A stretch of DNA of 64,000 bases, taken from Pseudomonas sp. QS1027 (GTDB lineage: Bacteria; Pseudomonadota; Gammaproteobacteria; Pseudomonadales; Pseudomonadaceae). The notes beneath the pieces were generated by a model that saw only the letters and a list, made by a program, of their open reading frames with translations, made no database searches and was not told where the DNA came from. The stretch spans positions 1 to 64,000 of the forward strand of contig NZ_PHSU01000040.1 of the NCBI RefSeq assembly GCF_002814235.1, read 5' to 3'. Below are positions 33,953 through 42,333 of this stretch, piece after piece (the first letter of the stretch is position 1; every line of letters starts with the position of its first letter). The translations under genes and the position numbers were made by a program.

Positions 33953-35401
33953 ATGAGCCAGAACAAAACGCTGACCACCGCCAGCGGGGCGCCCGTTGCG
34001 GACAACCAGAATTCCCGTTCCGCCGGCCCCCGTGGCCCGCTGCTGCTCGACGACTTTCACCTGATCGAGAAGCTCGCTCACTTCAACCGTGAAAACATCC
34101 CCGAGCGCCGTGTACACGCCAAAGGCTCGGGTGCCTACGGCACCTTCACCGTTTCCAGGGACATTACCCAGTACACCAGCGCCAAGCTGTTCGAATCCGT
34201 GGGCAAGCAGACCCCGACCTTCCTGCGCTTCTCCACCGTCGGTGGCGAGCGTGGTTCGGCTGATACCGAGCGCGATCCACGGGGCTTCGCCCTGAAGTTC
34301 TACACCGAGGAAGGCAACTGGGACATCGTCGGCAACAACACGCCGGTGTTCTTCATCCGCGATCCGCTGAAATTCCCCGACTTTATCCACACCCAGAAAC
34401 GCCTGCCGCAAAGCAACCTGAAAAGCGCGCAGATGATGTGGGACTTCTGGTCGCACTCGCCCGAGGCGTTGCACCAGGTCACCATCCTGTTCTCGGACCG
34501 CGGGATCCCGGACGGCTACCGTCACATGCACGGCTTCGGCAGCCACACCTACAGCCTGATCAACGCCAAGGGCGAGCGTCACTGGGTGAAATGGCACTAC
34601 AAGACCAAGCAGGGCATCAAGAACCTGGCGCCGGCCGAGGCGGCACGCCTGGCGGGTAGCGATCCTGACTATGCCCAGCGCGATCTGTTCGGCGCCATCG
34701 AGCGCGGCGACTTCCCGAAATGGAGTGTGTGCATCCAGATCATGACCGAGGCCCAGGCCGAGGGGCATTACGAGAACCCCTTCGACGTGACCAAGACCTG
34801 GTCGCAGAAAGAGTTCCCGCTGATCGAAGTCGGTGAACTGGAGCTCAATCGCAACCCGCTGAACTACTTCGCTGAAGTCGAGCAGGCGGCATTCGGTCCG
34901 AGCAACATGGTGCCGGGTGTTGGCCTGTCGCCGGACCGCATGCTGCAAGGCCGGGTCTTCGCCTATGCTGATGCCCACCGCTACCGTGTCGGCACCAATC
35001 ACCAGCAACTGCCGGTGAATGCCCCGCGCAGCCCGGTCAACAGCTACCAGCGTGACGGCTCCATGGCCTTTGGCAGCAACGGTGGCGCTGCGCCAAACTA
35101 CGAGCCCAACAGCTACGTCGAAGCGCCCAAACAGGCTCCTCGCTACGCTGAGCCGGCGTTGGCCCTCAGTGGTGCGGCGGATCGCTACGATCACCGCGAA
35201 GATACCGACTACTACAGCCACGCGGGTGCGTTGTTCCGCCTGATGAGCGCCGAGCAGAAAGCGCTGCTGATCAGCAATATCGCCGGTGCGATGTCCGGTG
35301 TGTCCAGCGATGTGGTCGAGCGTCAGTTGCAACACTTCTTCAAGGCCGATCCGGCTTACGGGACCGGTATCGCCAACGCTCTGGGCGTAGTGCTGAACTA
35401 A
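33953..35401 (+). CDS. katA: Catalase KatA (monofunctional haem catalase)
   Basis: Converts hydrogen peroxide to water and oxygen in the cytoplasm. The 482-residue small-subunit catalase has the active-site histidine (His55 in RRVHAKGSGAYG), the catalytic Asn region NNTPVFFIRDP, and the proximal haem tyrosine (Tyr338 in FAYADAHRYRVG). No signal peptide is seen. It lies directly after rplQ as in other Pseudomonas, and a ferritin-family gene follows, a pairing of peroxide defence with iron storage. A candidate OxyR half-site lies about 100 bases upstream. Confidence 0.96.
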   Translation: MSQNKTLTTASGAPVADNQNSRSAGPRGPLLLDDFHLIEKLAHFNRENIPERRVHAKGSGAYGTFTVSRDITQYTSAKLFESVGKQTPTFLRFSTVGGERGSADTERDPRGFALKFYTEEGNWDIVGNNTPVFFIRDPLKFPDFIHTQKRLPQSNLKSAQMMWDFWSHSPEALHQVTILFSDRGIPDGYRHMHGFGSHTYSLINAKGERHWVKWHYKTKQGIKNLAPAEAARLAGSDPDYAQRDLFGAIERGDFPKWSVCIQIMTEAQAEGHYENPFDVTKTWSQKEFPLIEVGELELNRNPLNYFAEVEQAAFGPSNMVPGVGLSPDRMLQGRVFAYADAHRYRVGTNHQQLPVNAPRSPVNSYQRDGSMAFGSNGGAAPNYEPNSYVEAPKQAPRYAEPALALSGAADRYDHREDTDYYSHAGALFRLMSAEQKALLISNIAGAMSGVSSDVVERQLQHFFKADPAYGTGIANALGVVLN

Positions 35402-35418
35402 GTCTAAACGAGAAGCAG

Positions 35419-35444
35419 AACCGCCCTCACTTAGGGCGGTTTTT
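35419..35444 (+). terminator. Terminator after katA
   Basis: ACCGCCCT (about 35420-35427), short loop, AGGGCGGT (35433-35440), then TTTT: an intrinsic terminator 18 bases after the katA stop. Confidence 0.88.
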
Positions 35445-35557
35445 GCGTTTTTTCGGCTACTTTTCTCTGAATATCTTCACTTTGTTTGCGTTTTTCCAGT
35501 GACCTTACGGTCAGCTTGGTTCAAAATACAGACTTTCAAGCAGGGAGATGTAGGGCT

Positions 35558-36022
35558 ATGCAAGGTAACCAGGTCGTAGTCGATTACCTCAACACGTTGC
35601 TGACTGGTGAACTGGCGGCTCGTGATCAATATTTCATCCATTCGCGGATGTATGAGGACTGGGGCTTCAGCAAGCTCTACGAGCGCATCAATCACGAAAT
35701 GGAAGAAGAGGCACAACACGCCGATGCGCTGATGCGCCGGATCCTGATGCTGGAAGGTACGCCGCGCATGCGCCCGGACGACCTGGACATCGGGACCACG
35801 GTGCCTGACATGTTCGCCGCCGACCTGCGCCTGGAGTACAAGGTGCGTGCCGCGCTGTGCAAGGGCATCGAGCTCTGTGAAGTGCACAAGGATTATGTGA
35901 CCCGCGAGATCCTGCGCCAGCAGTTGGCCGATACCGAGGAGGATCACACCTACTGGCTGGAGAAGCAGTTGGGCCTGATCAAGTCCATCGGGTTGGAGAA
36001 TTATCTGCAATCGCAGTTTTGA
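35558..36022 (+). CDS. Bacterioferritin-family iron storage protein, haem ligand absent
   Basis: A ferritin-like 24-mer subunit that oxidises and stores iron. The 154-residue protein starts MQGNQVVVDYLNTLL after a GGGAG site; a longer frame from 35486 adds unrelated residues. Ferroxidase ligands are present: Glu18, Glu51, His54, Glu93 and the EEDH pair near 126-129. At position 52, where haem-binding bacterioferritins have methionine, this protein has alanine, so it should not bind haem. This is the katA-linked gene long called bfrA, corresponding to P. aeruginosa FtnA (PA4235). It may work alone or pair with a haem-binding partner encoded elsewhere. Confidence 0.9.
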   Translation: MQGNQVVVDYLNTLLTGELAARDQYFIHSRMYEDWGFSKLYERINHEMEEEAQHADALMRRILMLEGTPRMRPDDLDIGTTVPDMFAADLRLEYKVRAALCKGIELCEVHKDYVTREILRQQLADTEEDHTYWLEKQLGLIKSIGLENYLQSQF

Positions 36023-36045
36023 GAATGGCCGCTGCTGCGCAGCGG

Positions 36046-36133
36046 ATCGCCAGCAAGCCGGCTCCTACAGTTTTGCGTTCACCGCAGAGGTGTCGCCATA
36101 CCTGATCCTTGTAGGAGCCGGCTTGCTGGCGAT
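36046..36133. repeat. REP palindrome pair
   Basis: Two inverted copies of the Pseudomonas REP unit: ATCGCCAGCAAGCCGGCTCC (from 36046) and its reverse complement ending GGCGAT (36110-36133), separated by about 40 bases. Similar pairs occur at 44127-44209 and 53463-53565. They lie between convergent genes, a usual REP position. Confidence 0.9.
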
Positions 36134-36152
36134 AACGATTTCAGCCCCAATG

Positions 36153-36190
36153 AAAAAGCCCCTGTCATCACCCAATGACAGGGGCTTTTT
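36153..36190. terminator. Bidirectional terminator between the ferritin gene and uvrA
   Basis: AAAAAGCCCCTGTCAT (36153-36168) pairs perfectly with ATGACAGGGGCTTTTT (36175-36190), loop of 6 bases. A-run and T-run on both sides allow termination of both convergent genes. Confidence 0.92.
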
Positions 36191-36202
36191 CATTCCATAG
36201 GG

Positions 36203-39037
36203 TTACGCCCGATCGCGCAGCAACAGCGGCTTCAGGTAATGCCCGGTATGGGACTGCGACATCTCCGCAACCTGCTCCGGCGTGCCAACGGCAATGATCT
36301 GCCCGCCCTTGGAACCACCTTCAGGCCCAAGATCCACCAACCAGTCGGCGGTCTTGATCACGTCCAGGTTGTGCTCGATCACCACCACGGTATTACCGTG
36401 GTCGCGCAGGCGGTGCAACACGTCCAGCAACTGCTGGATATCCGCGAAGTGCAGGCCGGTGGTCGGCTCGTCGAGGATATACAGGGTCTTGCCGGTATCG
36501 CGCTTGGACAGCTCGCGGGACAGCTTGACCCGCTGCGCCTCACCACCGGACAGGGTGGTCGCCGATTGCCCCAGCTTGATATACGACAGGCCCACATCCA
36601 TCAGCGTCTGCAGCTTGCGCGCCAGGGCCGGCACCGCGTCGAAGAACTCCCGCGCCTCCTCGATGGTCATCTCCAGCACCTCGTGGATGCTCTTGCCCTT
36701 GTACTTGATCTCCAGGGTCTCGCGGTTGTAGCGCTTGCTCTTGCACACGTCGCACGGCACGTAGATGTCCGGCAGGAAGTGCATCTCCACCTTGATCAGG
36801 CCATCGCCCTGGCAGGCTTCGCAGCGCCCGCCCTTGACGTTGAACGAGAAGCGCCCCGGCCCGTAACCCCGTGAACGGGACTCCGGTACGCCGGCGAACA
36901 GCTCGCGGATCGGCGTGAACAAGCCGGTGTAGGTGGCCGGGTTCGAACGCGGGGTACGACCGATGGGGCTCTGGTCGATATCCACCACCTTGTCCAGGTG
37001 CTGCAGGCCGTTGATGCTGTCGTGGGCCGCAGCCTCCAGCGTCGTCGCGCCATTCAGTGCGGTGGCGCTGAGGGGGAACAGGGTGTTGTTGATCAGCGTC
37101 GACTTGCCGGAACCGGACACGCCGGTCACGCAGGTCAGCAGGCCCAGCGGGATCTCCAGGTCGACGTTGCGCAAGTTGTTGCCACGCGCGCCCTTGAGGG
37201 TCAGCACCTGCTTCTTGTTGCGCGGCGTGCGCTTGACCGGCACTTCGATCTTCACGCGGCCGGACAAATACTTGCCGGTCAACGAATCAGGGTGGGCCAT
37301 GACCTCGGCCGGTGTGCCTTCGGCGACGATATGTCCGCCATGCACACCGGCACCCGGGCCGATGTCGACCACATAATCCGCCAGGCGGATCGCGTCTTCA
37401 TCGTGCTCGACCACGATCACCGTGTTGCCGATGTCGCGCAGGTGCTTCAGGGTGCCGAGCAGACGGTCGTTGTCCCGCTGGTGCAAGCCGATGGACGGTT
37501 CATCGAGGATGTACAACACCCCGACGAGACCGGCGCCAATCTGGCTGGCCAGACGAATCCGCTGCGCTTCGCCGCCGGACAGGGTGTCGGCGCTGCGATC
37601 CAGGGACAGATAATCCAGGCCGACATTGACGAGGAACTGCAGGCGCTCACGGATTTCCTTGAGAATCTTGTCGGCGATCTCTCCGCGACGACCTGTCAGC
37701 TTCAGCACGCCGAAGTATTCGCAGGCATCGCCGATCGGCAGGTTGGTCACTGCCGGCAGGGTCTTCTCGCCCACCCATACGTGCCGCGCCTCGCGACGCA
37801 GGCGGGTACCACGACAATCCGGGCATGGCTGGGTGCTGAGGAACTTGGCCAGCTCTTCACGCACGGTGGCCGATTCGGTTTCGCGGTAGCGACGCTCCAG
37901 GTTCGGCACGATGCCTTCGAACGGGTGGGAGCGCTTGACGATATCGCCGCGATCGTTGAGGTACTTGAAGTCGACGTTCTGGCTGCCGCTGCCTTGCAGG
38001 AGAAGCTTCTGCTGGTCCGCCGGCAACGTGTTGAACGGCACTTCCAGGCTGAAGCCGTAATGAGAGGCCAGCGACCCGAGCATCTGGAAGTAATAGACGT
38101 TGCGCCGGTCCCAGCCGCGTATCGCGCCTTCGGCCAGGGTCAGTTCGCCATTGACCAGACGCTTGATGTCGAAGAACTGCTTCACCCCCAGGCCGTCACA
38201 GGTCGGACAGGCGCCAGCGGGGTTGTTGAAGGAGAACAGCTTGGGTTCCAGCTCGCTGATGGCATGGCCGCAGATCGGGCAGGCGAAGCGCGCGGAGAAG
38301 ATCATCTCTTCGCCGGGTTCGTCGTCCATCGGCGCCACCAGGGCGATGCCGTCCGCCAGCTTCAGCGCGGTCTCGAAGGACTCGGCCAGACGCTGTTGCA
38401 GATCGCCACGGACCTTGAAGCGGTCGACCACCACATCGATGGAATGCTTCTTCTGCTTGTCGAGCTTGGGCACTTCGTCCAGCTCGCAGAGCCGGCCGTT
38501 GACCCGCGCGCGGACAAAACCTTGCGCCCGCAGCTCTTCAAACACCGACAGGTGCTCGCCCTTGCGCTCGCGGATCACCGGCGCCAGCAGCATCAGCTTG
38601 GAGCCTTCGGGCTGGGCCAGCACCAGGTCGACCATCTGGCTGACGGTCTGGGCTTCCAGCGGGATATCGTGGTCCGGGCAGCGCGGGGTGCCTACGCGGG
38701 CATACAGCAGACGCAGGTAGTCGTAGATCTCGGTGATGGTACCGACTGTCGAGCGCGGGTTGTGCGACGTCGACTTCTGCTCGATGGAGATCGCCGGCGA
38801 CAGGCCTTCGATGGTGTCGACGTCGGGTTTTTCCATCATCGAGAGGAATTGCCGGGCATAGGCCGACAGCGATTCCACGTAACGGCGTTGCCCTTCGGCG
38901 TATAAGGTGTCGAAGGCCAGGGACGACTTGCCGGACCCGGACAAGCCGGTGATCACGATCAGCTTGTCCCGGGGCAGGGTCAGGTCGATGTTCTTCAGGT
39001 TGTGGGTTCGAGCCCCACGAATCAGGATCTTGTCCAA
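36203..39037 (-). CDS. uvrA: Excinuclease ABC subunit A
   Basis: UvrA finds bulky DNA lesions and loads UvrB in nucleotide excision repair. The 944-residue ABC-type ATPase has two Walker A motifs (GLSGSGKSS near 31-39 and GVSGSGKST near 640), two ABC signature regions (TLSGGEAQRI and TLSGGEAQRV), and zinc modules (CPICGHA...CPTCDGLG and CEACQGDG...CDVCKSKR). All domains are intact. The start at 39037 is preceded by a 177-base region shared with the divergent MFS gene. No exact LexA box was seen there, so SOS control is not shown. Confidence 0.98.
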   Translation of the reverse strand: MDKILIRGARTHNLKNIDLTLPRDKLIVITGLSGSGKSSLAFDTLYAEGQRRYVESLSAYARQFLSMMEKPDVDTIEGLSPAISIEQKSTSHNPRSTVGTITEIYDYLRLLYARVGTPRCPDHDIPLEAQTVSQMVDLVLAQPEGSKLMLLAPVIRERKGEHLSVFEELRAQGFVRARVNGRLCELDEVPKLDKQKKHSIDVVVDRFKVRGDLQQRLAESFETALKLADGIALVAPMDDEPGEEMIFSARFACPICGHAISELEPKLFSFNNPAGACPTCDGLGVKQFFDIKRLVNGELTLAEGAIRGWDRRNVYYFQMLGSLASHYGFSLEVPFNTLPADQQKLLLQGSGSQNVDFKYLNDRGDIVKRSHPFEGIVPNLERRYRETESATVREELAKFLSTQPCPDCRGTRLRREARHVWVGEKTLPAVTNLPIGDACEYFGVLKLTGRRGEIADKILKEIRERLQFLVNVGLDYLSLDRSADTLSGGEAQRIRLASQIGAGLVGVLYILDEPSIGLHQRDNDRLLGTLKHLRDIGNTVIVVEHDEDAIRLADYVVDIGPGAGVHGGHIVAEGTPAEVMAHPDSLTGKYLSGRVKIEVPVKRTPRNKKQVLTLKGARGNNLRNVDLEIPLGLLTCVTGVSGSGKSTLINNTLFPLSATALNGATTLEAAAHDSINGLQHLDKVVDIDQSPIGRTPRSNPATYTGLFTPIRELFAGVPESRSRGYGPGRFSFNVKGGRCEACQGDGLIKVEMHFLPDIYVPCDVCKSKRYNRETLEIKYKGKSIHEVLEMTIEEAREFFDAVPALARKLQTLMDVGLSYIKLGQSATTLSGGEAQRVKLSRELSKRDTGKTLYILDEPTTGLHFADIQQLLDVLHRLRDHGNTVVVIEHNLDVIKTADWLVDLGPEGGSKGGQIIAVGTPEQVAEMSQSHTGHYLKPLLLRDRA

Positions 39038-39214
39038 GATGGCCTCGCACGGCGGGCGGTAAACGCAAGAGTATAAGGCTAAATACTGGATGGATGCACA
39101 CTATCGGACGACAGTATTTCAGTCTTGCATGACAGCTCGCGACAAAGCGTCGCCATGTATCCCCTCTATCGATGGGACTGGTAGAATCGCCGCCGGTTCA
39201 CACGAGGTTTTTCC

Positions 39215-40612
39215 ATGCACGATCCCCACAGCGAACGCATGAGTGGCAGCGAGACCCGCGCGGCAAGCGGTCTGGCCCTGGTGTTCGCTTTCCGTATGCT
39301 TGGCATGTTCATGGTGTTGCCGGTTCTGGCTACTTACGGGATGGATCTCGCGGGGGCGACACCGGCCCTGATCGGCCTGGCCATCGGCGCCTATGGCCTG
39401 ACCCAGGCGGTATTCCAGATTCCCTTCGGGATCATTTCCGACCGCATCGGCCGACGCCCGGTGATCTACCTCGGGCTGGTGGTTTTCGCCCTGGGCAGCT
39501 TGCTGGCGGCCAACGCCGATTCGATCTGGGGCGTGATCGCCGGCCGGGTCCTGCAGGGCGCCGGGGCGATTTCCGCGGCGGTCATGGCACTGCTCTCGGA
39601 CCTGACCCGCGAACAGCACCGGACCAAGGCCATGGCGATGATCGGCATGACCATCGGTCTGTCGTTTGCCGTGGCGATGGTGGTAGGTCCCTTGCTGACC
39701 CGGGCCTTCGGTCTGTCGGGATTGTTCCTGGCCACCGGCGGCATGGCGCTGCTGGGGATCCTGATCATCGCCTTCATGGTCCCGCACTCCACCGGTCCGT
39801 TGCAGCACCGTGAGTCCGGCGTGGCCCGTAAGGCGCTGTTGCCGACCCTCAAGCATCCCGACCTGCTGCGCCTGGACCTGGGCATCTTCGTCCTGCACGC
39901 GATGCTGATGTCCAGCTTCGTTGCCTTGCCCCTGGCCCTGGTGGAAAAAGCCGGGTTGCCCAAGGAGCAGCACTGGTGGGTGTACCTGACCGCGCTGCTG
40001 ATTTCCTTTTTCGCCATGATCCCGTTCATCATCTATGGCGAGAAAAAACGCAAAATGAAACGAGTTTTACTCGGCGCCGTGACGACCTTGATGCTCACTG
40101 AGCTATTCTTCTGGGAGTTCGGCGACAGTTTGCGGGCCCTGGTGATTGGTACCGTGGTGTTCTTCACCGCGTTCAATCTGCTGGAAGCTTCCTTGCCGTC
40201 GTTGATCAGCAAGGTTTCACCGGCGGGCGGCAAGGGCACGGCGATGGGGGTGTATTCCACCAGCCAGTTCCTCGGTTCCGCGCTCGGCGGGATCATGGGC
40301 GGCTGGATGTTCCAGCATGGCGGTTTGTCGGCGGTTTTCCTTGGATGCGCCGGTCTGGCTGCACTCTGGCTGGCCTTTGCTGTTACCATGCGCGAACCTC
40401 CCTACGTGACCAGCCTGCGCGTGCCGTTATCGCCTGAAGCGATCCGCGAAGCCGGTCTGGTCGAGCGTCTCAAGGCGATCGTAGGGGTAACCGATGCAGT
40501 CGTGGTGGCCGAAGAGGCTGCCATTTACATCAAATTGGACACCGAATTGTTGGATCGCACGACCCTTGAGCGCCTGGTCAATGACCCGGCGCCCCAAGCG
40601 TGCGAAGCCTAG
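39215..40612 (+). CDS. YajR-like major facilitator transporter with C-terminal cytosolic domain
   Basis: A 465-residue drug/proton-antiporter-type MFS protein with 12 predicted membrane helices, motif A FGIISDRIGRRP after helix 2, and a motif-C-like region in helix 5. After the last helix, about 70 residues (395-465) form an extra soluble domain (MREPPYVTSLRVPL to LVNDPAP) that corresponds in place and size to the ferredoxin-like YAM domain of E. coli YajR. The substrate is unknown. ssb follows after 9 bases, so the two are probably co-transcribed, an order also found in other Pseudomonas (uvrA-MFS-ssb). Confidence 0.85.
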   Translation: MHDPHSERMSGSETRAASGLALVFAFRMLGMFMVLPVLATYGMDLAGATPALIGLAIGAYGLTQAVFQIPFGIISDRIGRRPVIYLGLVVFALGSLLAANADSIWGVIAGRVLQGAGAISAAVMALLSDLTREQHRTKAMAMIGMTIGLSFAVAMVVGPLLTRAFGLSGLFLATGGMALLGILIIAFMVPHSTGPLQHRESGVARKALLPTLKHPDLLRLDLGIFVLHAMLMSSFVALPLALVEKAGLPKEQHWWVYLTALLISFFAMIPFIIYGEKKRKMKRVLLGAVTTLMLTELFFWEFGDSLRALVIGTVVFFTAFNLLEASLPSLISKVSPAGGKGTAMGVYSTSQFLGSALGGIMGGWMFQHGGLSAVFLGCAGLAALWLAFAVTMREPPYVTSLRVPLSPEAIREAGLVERLKAIVGVTDAVVVAEEAAIYIKLDTELLDRTTLERLVNDPAPQACEA

Positions 40613-40621
40613 GAGAACGTT

Positions 40622-41149
40622 ATGGCCCGTGGGGTTAACAAAGTCATATTGGTCGGCACGTGCGGCCAGGATCCTGAGGTTCGCTTCCTGCCTAACGGCA
40701 ACGCCGTGACCAACCTGAGTCTGGCGACCAGCGAACAATGGACCGACAAGCAAACGGGTCAGAAGGTCGAGAAGACCGAGTGGCACCGTGTGTCGATGTT
40801 CGGCAAGGTCGCCGAGATTGCCGGCGAGTACCTGCGTAAAGGTTCGCAGGTCTACATCGAAGGCAAGCTGCAGACCCGCGAGTGGGAAAAAGACGGTATC
40901 AAGCGTTACACCACTGAAATCATCGTCGACATGCAGGGCACCATGCAGCTGCTGGGCGGCCGTCCACAACAGGGCGACCAACAAGGCGGCGGCTACGACC
41001 AGTCCGCGCCACGCCAGCAGGCTCCACGTCCGCAGCAGGCTTCGCGCCCACAGCAGTCGGCCCCGCAGCAATCGCGCCCGGCTCCACAGCAGGCCGCACC
41101 GCAGCCGGCTCCGGATTTCGACAGCTTTGATGACGATATTCCGTTCTGA
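40622..41149 (+). CDS. ssb: Single-stranded DNA-binding protein SSB
   Basis: SSB coats single-stranded DNA and recruits repair and replication proteins through its C-terminal tip. The 175-residue protein has the OB fold (about 1-110, starting MARGVNKVILVGTCGQDPEV), a long Gln/Pro-rich linker (about 115-160, with QQ-AP repeats) and the acidic tip DFDSFDDDIPF. The start is preceded by AGGAG. Its close spacing to the MFS gene implies a shared transcript. Confidence 0.97.
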   Translation: MARGVNKVILVGTCGQDPEVRFLPNGNAVTNLSLATSEQWTDKQTGQKVEKTEWHRVSMFGKVAEIAGEYLRKGSQVYIEGKLQTREWEKDGIKRYTTEIIVDMQGTMQLLGGRPQQGDQQGGGYDQSAPRQQAPRPQQASRPQQSAPQQSRPAPQQAAPQPAPDFDSFDDDIPF

Positions 41150-41186
41150 GGAACCGTAGAGACTTCTTTGTAAAGTTTCTTCAGGA

Positions 41187-41210
41187 AGCCCCCGCATTGC
41201 GGGGGCTTTC
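41187..41210 (+). terminator. Terminator after ssb
   Basis: AGCCCCCGC (41187-41195), loop ATT, GCGGGGGCT (41199-41207), then TTCTT: an intrinsic terminator 38 bases after ssb. Confidence 0.88.
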
Positions 41211-41483
41211 TTGTTAGCAAGACCCGTCGGTGCTGGGGGATTGATTAAATGGTTGGCTAAGGCGCCCGACGGGCTAATGCCATTCAGCTAAGGCCGAGTA
41301 CCGTCCCTGCGTGAACCGGGTTGCCGACAATGGCGTCCGCAAGGTCGCAACCGGAACAGAAACACGATTCTCAGAAAGGCAAAAGCCCGGTTGTTAACCG
41401 GGCTTTGCAGGTCCCTCTAGGGGGATAAAACTTAAGTGCCTCAAGGGCTACGTGAAAAATTTTATGGCTGGTTGACGCTCATG
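41211..41483. other. Gene-free, strongly self-complementary region (possible structured RNA)
   Basis: No convincing gene is present. Several inverted repeats occur: CCCGTCGG (41223-41230) with CCGACGGG (41266-41273); GCCATT near 41280 with AATGGC near 41330; CCGGGTTGC with GCAACCGG (about 41317-41354). An 11-bp terminator-like hairpin AAAGCCCGGTT/AACCGGGCTTT (41382-41406) and a small TCCCT/AGGGGGA hairpin follow. This looks like a structured RNA with its own terminator, or the 3' flank of the minus-strand toxin gene. It does not resemble RNase P RNA, tmRNA, SRP RNA or 6S RNA by eye. Confidence 0.4.
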
Positions 41484-41939
41484 TCAATTTTCTTTGAGCA
41501 ATGCCCCAGCGTTTACAGCTTTTATTACGGCTTTCTGAATGAGAGTCACCACCTCCCGGGATAGCACTTGCTCCAGGTGCCCACGCATAGCCCTGGGCTT
41601 GAAGAGGCGTTGTTTGCTGACCTGTTCAATGAGGTCGGCTTTTGCCCACCTGGTTTGTTGCTTAAAGTAAGGCAGCTCGTCTATCAGCTCGCTCCCCAGC
41701 TCGACATGCAAACCACGGCTGAGCTTCCCCATGTCCTTTGTTGTCGACAGCGGCACGACTATGCAGGCATTAGGGTCAATCCGCGCATTTAGCACGACAA
41801 CCAAACGGTTCTTGATCATTTCTGGCTTCAAGCGATAGTCGTAGCTCTTGAAAACCATGTCACCGTCTTCATCGTACTGGTAGTCCCCATAGTTGCACTC
41901 CAGAATCTGCCCTATCTTGGGTTCAAATCTAATAGCCAT
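41484..41939 (-). CDS. PemK/MazF-like toxin-fold protein
   Basis: A 151-residue protein with the start region of the PemK/MazF barrel: IGQILECNYG (about 10-19), then EMIKNRLVVVLNARI and ACIVVPLSTTKD, the usual order of the RNA-cutting toxin fold (GxI, KxRP-like, VVPLST). The family motif KxRP is here KNRL, so ribonuclease activity is uncertain. ATG at 41939 follows AAGGAC and is preferred over the TTG one codon upstream. Its start overlaps the stop of an upstream minus-strand frame (TGATG), as expected for a toxin-antitoxin pair, but no recognisable antitoxin is seen. Codon use is less GC-rich than the neighbouring core genes, which suggests horizontal acquisition. Confidence 0.7.
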   Translation of the reverse strand: MAIRFEPKIGQILECNYGDYQYDEDGDMVFKSYDYRLKPEMIKNRLVVVLNARIDPNACIVVPLSTTKDMGKLSRGLHVELGSELIDELPYFKQQTRWAKADLIEQVSKQRLFKPRAMRGHLEQVLSREVVTLIQKAVIKAVNAGALLKEN

Positions 41940-42247
41940 CAACAGTCCTTAACATGGGGCACCGCCAGGTCGACATGATGCTCCAGCTCCACGCTGTCTG
42001 AGCGAAGCTGGATCTCCAACTGGGTGCCGTTCGGCGTTGCGCAACCTGTGATGCTCGGGGCGATACATTTCTGGTACGTAGCCAAAACTTTGATGCCCAG
42101 TCTCAGGGTGCAGAATGAAGTCGTCTTGATGAAGGTCTTCTGTATAGACCGAGGATGCGATTGGGGAGTGGGGTTTTGACACCTGGCGCTCCCTGGCGGT
42201 GGCTTTATTGTGCCAAGGCTCTGGGCAGCCCTTGTGGAGGTGTCCAC
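41939..42247 (-). CDS. Uncertain frame upstream of the PemK-like gene
   Basis: A 102-codon frame starting with GTG and lacking a clear ribosome-binding site ends in TGA that overlaps the toxin ATG by TGATG. Its last 50 residues (from GIKVLATYQK to AVPHVKDC) look protein-like, whereas the first half is Pro/Thr/Ser-rich and unconvincing. It may be the decayed 3' part of a lost partner gene, or a small antitoxin-like protein with an unusual start. A second minus frame over the same bases (41949-42281) looks like a shadow in its C-terminal half. Confidence 0.3.
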   Translation of the reverse strand: MDTSTRAAQSLGTIKPPPGSARCQNPTPQSHPRSIQKTFIKTTSFCTLRLGIKVLATYQKCIAPSITGCATPNGTQLEIQLRSDSVELEHHVDLAVPHVKDC

Positions 42248-42279
42248 TAGGTATGCGACACGTGGCGAAAGCGCTAGTC

Positions 42280-42313
42280 AAAAGCCCGTGGCTATTAATG
42301 TCACGGGCTTTTT
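42280..42313. terminator. Terminator downstream of the DUF3077-type gene
   Basis: AAAAGCCCGTG (42280-42290) pairs with CACGGGCTTTT (from 42302) with an 11-base loop and T runs on either strand. It probably ends the minus-strand transcript of 42334-42612 and could also work in the other direction. Confidence 0.8.
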
Positions 42314-42333
42314 TATTGCCTGTTATTACCCGC

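Noticed and set aside
39038..39214. Possible LexA box ahead of uvrA
   Set aside because: The nearest match is CTGT-N8-ACTG on the minus strand (39120-39135). It lacks the required ACAG half and was not counted as an SOS box.
41211..41483. Known housekeeping RNA (RNase P, tmRNA, 6S, SRP) after ssb
   Set aside because: None of the conserved cores of these RNAs is visible; only unspecific hairpins are present.
41949..42281. Alternative minus frame upstream of the PemK-like gene
   Set aside because: Its C-terminal half is Arg/Gly/Pro-rich in the way of shadow frames, and its stop is not placed for coupling to the toxin gene, unlike the 41939-42247 frame.
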